A stretch of DNA of 64,000 bases from Rubrivivax sp. (GTDB lineage: Bacteria; Pseudomonadota; Gammaproteobacteria; Burkholderiales; Burkholderiaceae_C), in the NCBI GenBank assembly GCA_024641945.1, contig JAHECD010000004.1, forward strand, positions 24,736 through 88,735, read 5' to 3'. The translations under genes and the position numbers were made by a program. The notes beneath the pieces were generated by a model. That model worked only from the letters and a program-made list of their open reading frames with translations, ran no database searches and was not told where the DNA came from. Of this stretch, positions 58,111 through 64,000 are shown piece by piece; the first letter of the stretch is position 1; each line of letters begins with the position of its first letter.

Positions 58111-59991
58111 ATGCCTCAGATCCCCATGACCCTCGTGCGCCGCAGCGTCACCGTGCTGGCGGTGGCCATGTCGGTCTTCCACCTCTACGTCGCTTTCGTC
58201 GGGCCGCCGAATGCGTATGTCATGCGCGGCTCCCATCTGGCGTTTGCGCTCGTGCTCGCCTTCCTGGTCATGCCCGGCATCAACGGGCGCGCCGAGCGGC
58301 TGGGCTGGCTCGATCTGCTGTTGGTGTTCGCGGCGGCTGCGGCTGCGCTCTACCCGAGCGCCAATTTGGCCTACATCGAAAACCGCATCTACTACGTCGA
58401 CGACCCACGTGTGGCCGACTATGTCTTCGGCGGCGCACTGATCGTGCTCATCATGGAGGCCACACGCCGCGCCACGGGATGGGCACTACCGATCACCGCG
58501 GGCGCCTTCCTGGCCTACGGACTGACGCTGGGCGGGCAGTCGGTGGGCATCATGCTCGACCAGCTGTACCTCACGACCGAGGGCATCTTCGGCATCCCGC
58601 TGTACGTGTCGGCCACCTACGTCATGCTCTTCATCCTGTTCGGCTCGTTCGTCGAGCGCAGCGGGGCGGGGCAGCTGTTCATGGACTTTGCGCTCGCCAT
58701 CGCCGGCGGCAGCTCGGGCGGCCCGGCCAAGGTGGCCGTCATCACGAGCAGCCTCTTCGGCACCGTCTCGGGCAGCGCCGTGGCCAACGTGATGACGACC
58801 GGCACCTTCACGATCCCGCTGATGATGCGCACCGGCTACCGCCCGGCCTTCGCCGGCGCGGTGGAGGCGGTGGCGTCGACCGGCGGCCAACTGATGCCGC
58901 CGATCATGGGCGCGGCGGCCTTTGTGATGGCGGAGTTCCTGGGGGTGTCGTACCTCACGGTGGCCGGCTTTGCGCTGCTGCCGGCCGTGTTGTATTACGT
59001 GGCCGTCTTCATGGCGGTGCACTTCGAAGCGAGGCGCATCGGGCTTGTCGGGTTGCCCAAGGCCGACCTGCCCCGCATGCGCCAGGTGCTCGCGGAGCGC
59101 GGGCACCTGTTCCTGCCGCTGGTGGTCATCGTCGCGGTGTTGCTGGGCGGGCGCAGCGCGGCTTTCGCGGCCCTGTGCGGAATCGGCTCGGTGATCCCGA
59201 CCACCTGGCTGCGCAGGAGCACGCGCGGCACCTTCACGCTGCGGGCCATCGTCGAAGCCCTCGAGGCGGGTGCGCGCAACACCCTCGTGGTCGCATTGGC
59301 CTGCGCCTGCGCGGGCATCGTGATCGGCACGATCACGCTCACCGGGCTGGGCCTGAGCTTCACCGGCGTGGTGCTGGCCCTGTCGCAGAACTCGCTCATG
59401 CTGGCACTCCTGCTGACGATGCTGGCCGGCATCCTGCTCGGCATGGGGCTGCCGACGACACCCGCATACATCGTGCAGGTGGCGTTGCTGGTGCCGGCGC
59501 TCGTGAAGCTCGGGGTCCGGGTCGAGGCCGCGCACCTCTTCGTGTTGTATTTCGCCGTGCTCTCGGCGATCACGCCGCCGGTGGCAATGGCGGTGTACGC
59601 GGCCAACGGCATCTCGCGCGCGACGCTGATGGACAGCAGCTGGGCGGCGGTCAAGCTCGGCCTGACCGGTTACATCATCCCGTTCATGTTCGTGTTCGCG
59701 CCGTCGCTGCTGCTGATCGGCGATGTCGGCACGGTCGTGCTGGCGGTGGTCACGGCCACCGTGGGTGTCATGTGCCTGGCCGGCGGGCTCCACGAGTCGT
59801 TCTTTCTGGGCTCCGCACGCTGGTGGGAGCGGATCATGCTGATCGTGGCGGCCTTCGTGCTCATCAAGCCCGGCTGGATGAGCGACGCCGTGGGTCTGGT
59901 GCTGGTAGGCTCGACACTCGCCAGCCAACGCTGGTTGCGGGCGCTGCCCGCGGGCCCCGGTGCAGCGGTGCAATCGACCGAACCGAAATAG
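58111..59991 (+). CDS. TRAP transporter fused permease (4TM/12TM)
   Basis: A 626-residue membrane protein with about 16 helices: the first four correspond to the small DctQ-type part and the rest to the DctM-type permease, a fusion usual for TAXI systems. Landmarks are GGSSGGPAKVAVITSSLFGTVSGSAVANV near residue 205, EAVASTGGQLMPPIMGAAAFVMAEF near 250-275, and GMGLPTTPAYIVQVALLVPAL near 445. Sodium-driven uptake with the adjacent receptor is expected; substrate unknown. Confidence 0.93.
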   Translation: MPQIPMTLVRRSVTVLAVAMSVFHLYVAFVGPPNAYVMRGSHLAFALVLAFLVMPGINGRAERLGWLDLLLVFAAAAAALYPSANLAYIENRIYYVDDPRVADYVFGGALIVLIMEATRRATGWALPITAGAFLAYGLTLGGQSVGIMLDQLYLTTEGIFGIPLYVSATYVMLFILFGSFVERSGAGQLFMDFALAIAGGSSGGPAKVAVITSSLFGTVSGSAVANVMTTGTFTIPLMMRTGYRPAFAGAVEAVASTGGQLMPPIMGAAAFVMAEFLGVSYLTVAGFALLPAVLYYVAVFMAVHFEARRIGLVGLPKADLPRMRQVLAERGHLFLPLVVIVAVLLGGRSAAFAALCGIGSVIPTTWLRRSTRGTFTLRAIVEALEAGARNTLVVALACACAGIVIGTITLTGLGLSFTGVVLALSQNSLMLALLLTMLAGILLGMGLPTTPAYIVQVALLVPALVKLGVRVEAAHLFVLYFAVLSAITPPVAMAVYAANGISRATLMDSSWAAVKLGLTGYIIPFMFVFAPSLLLIGDVGTVVLAVVTATVGVMCLAGGLHESFFLGSARWWERIMLIVAAFVLIKPGWMSDAVGLVLVGSTLASQRWLRALPAGPGAAVQSTEPK

Positions 59992-60015
59992 CGGCGGATT
60001 CCCAGGAGCAGATGC

Positions 60016-60648
60016 GTGACGATCCAGTTGTATGCCTTCGACACCCCCAACGGACGCAAGATCAGCGTCGCACTCGAGGAGATGGGCCTGCCGTATGCGG
60101 TGCATGTCGTCGACATCACCAAGGACGAGCAATTCGATCCTGCATTCCTGAAGATCAGCCCGAACAACAAGATCCCGGCCATCGTCGACCCGCAAGGGCC
60201 GGCAGGTGCGCCGATCAGCGTGTTCGAGTCGGGGGCGATCCTGATCTACCTGGCCGAGAAGACCGGTCGGTTTCTTCCGCGCGACCCGGCCGCACGCGTG
60301 GCGGCACTCGAATGGCTGATGTTCCAGATGGGCGGCTTCGGGCCGATGCCCGGGCAGGTGCACCACTTCATCGCGCTGCAGGACGAAACCGACAAGCGCT
60401 ATGGCCTGAAGCGGTTCATGACGGAGACCCGCCGCCTGTACGGCGTGATGGACCGACGCCTGGCGGACCATGAGTTCTTTGCCGGCGAGGTGTCGATCGC
60501 CGATTTCGCCATCGTCGGCTGGGCCTGGCGCCACGAGCGCCATCAGGTCGACCTGGCGGACTTTCCGCACGTCCGGCGGTGGTACACCGCCATGATGGCC
60601 CGGCCGGGCACGGCACGCGGGTTTGCAGTCCCGCTGCGGCGAACCTGA
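60016..60648 (+). CDS. Glutathione S-transferase, YfcG/Ure2p-like
   Basis: A 210-residue GST starting at GTG 60016. The thioredoxin-fold half (1-85) has the nu-class motif DTPNGRKISVALEEMG and SPNNKIPAIVD...VFESGAILIYLAEKTGRF; the all-helical half follows. YfcG-type proteins reduce disulfides and peroxides rather than conjugate. Twenty-four bases after the TRAP permease, so perhaps co-transcribed by chance or need. No membrane segment. Confidence 0.9.
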   Translation: MTIQLYAFDTPNGRKISVALEEMGLPYAVHVVDITKDEQFDPAFLKISPNNKIPAIVDPQGPAGAPISVFESGAILIYLAEKTGRFLPRDPAARVAALEWLMFQMGGFGPMPGQVHHFIALQDETDKRYGLKRFMTETRRLYGVMDRRLADHEFFAGEVSIADFAIVGWAWRHERHQVDLADFPHVRRWYTAMMARPGTARGFAVPLRRT

Positions 60649-60742
60649 GCGCCATTGGCGCGCTGTCGGCAGGTCGTCCTACACGGCGATCGTCCGTGGA
60701 CCTACGCCGCGAGCCTGGGTGCAGTTGAAGAATGAGGTCGCC

Positions 60743-60755
60743 GGTTGCACAAACC
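60743..60755 (+). promoter_or_regulatory. Palindrome GGTTGCACAAACC
   Basis: Inverted repeat GGTT-N5-AACC, 31 bases before the small ORF at 60787, sharing TTGCACAAA with the sites at 47728 and 57049. Confidence 0.3.
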
Positions 60756-60786
60756 GATCACCCCCTTCAACCCACGCAGACTCAAC

Positions 60787-61044
60787 ATGATCTACCTGCC
60801 CAGCCTCACCGACAAGTCGTTCATCGTCGCCGGACTGGTCACGGCCACGGCGATGCTCAGTGGCTTTACGACGATCGTGGCTCAGGCCACGGCCGACGCG
60901 GAACAGGCGCGCGGTCAGCGAGCGCCTTCGGTCACGCGTTCGGCGGAGGCCGGCGCCGATTCGCGCCGTTTGCGCGACACGAGCCTCCGTGTCGCGCCGA
61001 CCCGAGGCGATGCACGCCAGATCCGGACGGTGGCTTCACGGTAG
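60787..61044 (+). CDS. Possible small exported or membrane protein
   Basis: An 85-residue reading frame starting MIYLPSLTDKSFIVAGLVTA, with one hydrophobic segment (about 11-32) that could be a signal anchor, and a basic, low-complexity remainder. No family is recognised and no clear ribosome-binding site is seen; a TTG at 60745 is in frame. It is the only plausible gene in the 498-base stretch between the GST and the lipoprotein. Confidence 0.4.
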   Translation: MIYLPSLTDKSFIVAGLVTATAMLSGFTTIVAQATADAEQARGQRAPSVTRSAEAGADSRRLRDTSLRVAPTRGDARQIRTVASR

Positions 61045-61146
61045 TCGCCCAGATGGTCGGCGCGACGCCGACGTCGCACGACCGTTCACGGCCGACCACG
61101 CCATCCGCAGGTGCCCGTCCACCGACGCCAACTTCAGGAGCACGCC

Positions 61147-61512
61147 ATGCACCGGCCAGAATTTCTTTCACACCCGACCGTGATGGGGCTGCGCGCCACG
61201 ACCATCATCGCCGCTTTGCTGGTCGCCGCTTGCGGCGACAGGCCGGTGTCGGGACCGCCACAGGTCGATGCCGCCGCACCGGCCGCCAGTGATGTCGCGT
61301 CACTGAAGCACAGCGTACCGGGACCTGAAGGCGACCCATCGGTGCCCGCGGCGTCGGCCGCGCTCGGCCAGCCCTCCATTGCGCGTAGCGCGGGCGACGC
61401 AGCCAACCCGGCGGGATCGTCGATGACGAAGGCGCAGGAATCGACCGCCATGCCCATGGCAGGCCAGGCCAATGACCATTCGACCACGGCGCCCAAGAGC
61501 ACGAAGCCCTGA
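61147..61512 (+). CDS. Small lipoprotein, function unknown
   Basis: A 121-residue product with a signal segment ending in lipobox LVAAC (ATTIIAALLVAACGD), hence probably lipid-anchored, followed by a Pro/Ala/Ser-rich low-complexity tail without a recognisable domain. AGGAG lies eight bases before the ATG at 61147; an in-frame start at 61111 lacks this. It converges on serB. Not assigned to a family. Confidence 0.65.
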   Translation: MHRPEFLSHPTVMGLRATTIIAALLVAACGDRPVSGPPQVDAAAPAASDVASLKHSVPGPEGDPSVPAASAALGQPSIARSAGDAANPAGSSMTKAQESTAMPMAGQANDHSTTAPKSTKP

Positions 61513-61533
61513 CGACACCCGGCCGGCGCGACG

Positions 61534-62247
61534 TCAGGCCCGCAGCACTTCGAGCGCGCGGTCCAGACCCCCCGAGGTGATGGAGATCATCGCCTTTTCG
61601 GCCACCGCCGGCTTGGGGCGGTAGGCGATCGAGAGCCCCGCCGCCGCCATCATCGGGAGATCGTTCGCGCCGTCGCCGACGGCAATGGATTGCCCCGCTT
61701 CGATGCCCATCAGCTCGATCACCTCGAGCAGCACCCGCCGCTTCTCCGCGCCGTCGACGATATCGCCCCAGGGACGGTCGAAGAGGGTGCCGGTGAGTTT
61801 GCCGTTGGCGACGCCGAGCGTGTTGGCGCGCGCGAAGTCCAGCTTCAGCCGATGCCTGATGCGCTCGCTGAAGAAGGTGAAACCGCCGCTGATGAGCAGC
61901 GTCTTCAGGCCCGCGGCCTGGCAAGCGCGAACGAAGGTCTCGACACCGGGATTGAGGTGCAGCCGCTCGTCGTAGACCTGCTGCAACGCCGTTTCCCTCA
62001 CGCCGGCCAGCAGCGCGACACGCCGCCGCAGGCTGTCCTTGTAGTCGGCAATCTCGCCGCGCATCGCGGCCTCGGTGATCTCGGCCACCTCGGCCTTGCG
62101 CCCGGCCAGGTCGGCGATCTCGTCGACACACTCGATGTTGATGAGCGTCGAATCCATGTCGAACGCCACCAGCTTGAAGTCGGAAAGGCTCAGCGGCGGC
62201 ACGAAGCCGCGGATCGAGAGGCCTGGGGTCACGGCAGGGGCGGTCAT
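61534..62247 (-). CDS. serB: Phosphoserine phosphatase SerB
   Basis: Last step of serine synthesis, a HAD-superfamily enzyme of 237 residues. Motif I is FDMDSTLINIE with nucleophile Asp30 and Asp32, motif II ISGGFTFFSE, motif III/IV Lys and GDGANDLPMMAAAG. No ACT domain, as usual for this size. It follows mfd in the same direction with a 37-base gap. Confidence 0.95.
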   Translation of the reverse strand: MTAPAVTPGLSIRGFVPPLSLSDFKLVAFDMDSTLINIECVDEIADLAGRKAEVAEITEAAMRGEIADYKDSLRRRVALLAGVRETALQQVYDERLHLNPGVETFVRACQAAGLKTLLISGGFTFFSERIRHRLKLDFARANTLGVANGKLTGTLFDRPWGDIVDGAEKRRVLLEVIELMGIEAGQSIAVGDGANDLPMMAAAGLSIAYRPKPAVAEKAMISITSGGLDRALEVLRA

Positions 62248-62284
62248 CGGGCGATGCGGGTTGATGGAGCGTCGCTGCTCGGAC

Positions 62285-64000
62285 TCAGGCGGTGGCCGGC
62301 TGCGGCGTGCCCAGCGACCGAAGCACGTCGCGGATGAACTGGGCCCGTTCCTGCGCCGATGCCAGCTCGCGCTCGATGCGCAACTTGTCGTTGCCTGCCA
62401 GCTTGATGTGCCGGTTCTTCTGCACGAGCGCGATGATCCGCGCGGCGTCGATGGGCGGGTTGGGGCGGAACGTGATGCTCATCAGTTTCGGCCCGGCATC
62501 GATCTTCTGCACGCCGTACGGCCGCGCGAGCACCCGCAGCCGGTGGGTGTCGAAAAGGGTCTGGCCTTGCGCCGGCAGGCGGCCGAACCGGTCGGTGATC
62601 TCCTCGAGCAGCGCGTCGATCTGTTCCGGCTTGTCCGCCATGGCCAGGCGCTTGTAGAGGTTCAGGCGCGTGTGCACGTCGCCGCAGTAGGCGTCGGGCA
62701 GCAGCGCGGGGGCATGCAGGTTGATCTCGGTGGCGACGTTGAGCGGGCTCATCAGGTCGGGCAGGTCCGGATGATGGCCCGCCTTCAGCGACCGCACGGC
62801 TTCGGCGAGCATGTCGTTGTAGAGCTGGAAGCCGACCTCCATCATGTTGCCGCTCTGGTTCTCGCCGAGCACCTCGCCGGCGCCTCGGATCTCGAGGTCG
62901 TGCATCGCGAGGTAGAAACCGGAGCCGAGCTCCTCCATCGCCTGGATCGCGTCGAGCCGCATCGTCGCCTGCTTCGTGAGCCCTTCGATGTCGGGCACCA
63001 TCAGGTACGCATACGCCTGGTGGTGGCTGCGGCCGACCCGCCCGCGCAACTGGTGCAGCTGCGCAAGGCCGAACTTGTCGGCCCGGCTGATGACGATGGT
63101 GTTGGCCGTGGGCACGTCGATGCCGGTCTCGATGATGGTCGAGCAAAGCAGCACGTTGTGGCGCTGCGCGATGAAGTCGCGCATCACATGTTCGAGCTCG
63201 CGTTCGGGCATCTGGCCATGCGCGATGGCGATGCGCGCCTCGGGCAGCAGTTCGGCCAGCTTGTCGCGCCGGTGTTTGATGGTTTCGACTTCGTTGTGCA
63301 GGAAATACACCTGCCCGCCGCGCTTGAGTTCGCGCAGCACAGCCTCGCGGATGACACCGTTGCCCTCGGTGCGCACGAAGGTCTTGATCGCCAGGCGGCG
63401 TTGCGGCGCGGTCGCGATCACGCTCAGGTCGCGCAGCCCCTCGAGCGCCATGCCCAGCGTGCGCGGGATCGGCGTGGCGGTGAGGGTGAGCACGTCGACC
63501 TCGGCACGCAGGGCCTTCATCGCCTCCTTGTGGCGCACGCCGAAGCGGTGCTCCTCGTCGATCACGAGCAGGCCCAGGCGCTTGAACTTGACACCCTCGC
63601 TGAGCAGCTTGTGCGTGCCGACGACGATGTCCACCGTGCCCGCCTCGATGCCCTCGACCGCCGCCTTCACCTCCTTCGCGGAGCGGAAGCGCGACAGTTC
63701 GGCCACCTTGACCGGCCATTTGCCGAAGCGGTCGACCAGGGTCTGGTAGTGCTGCTCGGCCAGCAGCGTGGTGGGCGCCAGGATGGCCACCTGCTTGCCC
63801 CCGTGCACGGCGACGAACGCGGCACGCAGCGCGACCTCGGTCTTGCCGAAACCGACGTCGCCGCACACCAGGCGGTCCATCGGCCTCGGGCTGACCATGT
63901 CCTGGATCACGGCGTGGATCGCGGCGCGCTGGTCGGGCGTCTCCTCGAACCCGAAACTGGCGGCAAACGCCTCGTAGTCGTGCGCCGAGAATCGGTGCGA
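62285..64000 (-). CDS. mfd: Transcription-repair coupling factor Mfd (5' end outside window)
   Basis: The C-terminal 571 residues of Mfd, which removes stalled RNA polymerase and recruits UvrA. The frame is open to the right edge, so the UvrB-like and RNA polymerase-binding regions are beyond it. Visible are FAASFGFEETPDQRAAI, Walker A CGDVGFGKTEVALRAAF, DEEH box (LLVIDEEHRFGV), SATPIPRTL, motif VI (QLRGRVGRSHHQAYAY), and the TRCF C-terminal domain. No internal stop. Confidence 0.95.
   Translation of the reverse strand, partial: SHRFSAHDYEAFAASFGFEETPDQRAAIHAVIQDMVSPRPMDRLVCGDVGFGKTEVALRAAFVAVHGGKQVAILAPTTLLAEQHYQTLVDRFGKWPVKVAELSRFRSAKEVKAAVEGIEAGTVDIVVGTHKLLSEGVKFKRLGLLVIDEEHRFGVRHKEAMKALRAEVDVLTLTATPIPRTLGMALEGLRDLSVIATAPQRRLAIKTFVRTEGNGVIREAVLRELKRGGQVYFLHNEVETIKHRRDKLAELLPEARIAIAHGQMPERELEHVMRDFIAQRHNVLLCSTIIETGIDVPTANTIVISRADKFGLAQLHQLRGRVGRSHHQAYAYLMVPDIEGLTKQATMRLDAIQAMEELGSGFYLAMHDLEIRGAGEVLGENQSGNMMEVGFQLYNDMLAEAVRSLKAGHHPDLPDLMSPLNVATEINLHAPALLPDAYCGDVHTRLNLYKRLAMADKPEQIDALLEEITDRFGRLPAQGQTLFDTHRLRVLARPYGVQKIDAGPKLMSITFRPNPPIDAARIIALVQKNRHIKLAGNDKLRIERELASAQERAQFIRDVLRSLGTPQPATA

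Noticed and set aside
58486..60570. 694-residue antisense frame and a 664-residue plus-strand frame over the TRAP permease
   Set aside because: The real permease frame has membrane helices and family motifs; these frames do not.
1..64000. tRNA, rRNA, insertion sequence, prophage or CRISPR
   Set aside because: No cloverleaf-like intergenic stretch, transposase or repeat array was seen by eye, though short RNAs could be missed.

Overview
The window is GC-rich, gene-dense chromosomal DNA from a betaproteobacterium, most likely Burkholderiales. This rests on the bamA-skp-lpxD-fabZ-lpxA-lpxB-rnhB order, rpsF-priB-rpsR-rplI-dnaB, a short H-NS-family protein, a RpoD with a lysine/alanine-rich N-terminal tail, DUF1615, and several Bug/TctC and TAXI solute receptors. 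I see no mobile element, prophage, CRISPR array, tRNA or rRNA.

Layout. 1-7.2 kb (+): outer-membrane and lipid A assembly (3' part of bamA, skp, lpxD, fabZ, lpxA, lpxB), then rnhB and a SpoU-type rRNA methyltransferase, tightly packed with overlapping starts and stops. 7.2-10.6 kb: divergent ppsR and ppsA (PEP synthase and its regulatory kinase/phosphorylase). 10.7-14.0 kb (+): a membrane protein, a TPR protein, and a two-part sodium:solute symporter (DUF4212 plus a VC_2705-type permease). 14.1-17.2 kb (+): the ribosomal/primosome cluster rpsF-priB-rpsR-rplI, a terminator, then dnaB. 17.3-18.4 kb: a radical SAM gene with a near-consensus LexA box over its promoter. 18.4-26.7 kb (-): a receiver-TPR protein, dnaJ, dnaK, grpE with heat-shock promoters, hslR, and the tctE/tctD two-component pair. 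26.8-29.8 kb (+): tctCBA tripartite tricarboxylate transporter, divergent from its presumed regulators. 29.9-37.5 kb (-): hemH, a single-domain receiver, an adenylate cyclase-FHA protein, rpoD, dnaG, an H-NS-like protein and yggX; argA follows to 38.9 kb. 39-46.2 kb (+): a VOC protein, hrpA and a Pat-like acyl-CoA synthetase/acetyltransferase. 46.2-54.5 kb, mostly (-): an amidase, a Bug receptor (+), a DUF1615 lipoprotein, an M81 peptidase, an HD-GYP protein and TrpB2. 54.6-61.5 kb (+): a divergent CorA-like protein, a cytochrome c, a TAXI receptor with a fused TRAP permease, a GST, and two small exported proteins. 61.5-64 kb (-): serB and the 3' part of mfd, which runs off the window.

The first 45 kb is mostly conserved core genome; 46-61 kb is more accessory (uptake, catabolism, signalling). 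No complete undescribed multi-gene system is apparent. The best leads are the LexA-box radical SAM gene whose predicted transcript starts at its ATG, the EF-hand loop and coiled-coil insert in the symporter, the CorA-like protein with a very large N-terminal domain, a shared palindromic promoter motif ahead of three exported-protein genes, the tandem HD-GYP protein with one decayed domain, and the cyclase-FHA/receiver pair ahead of hemH.
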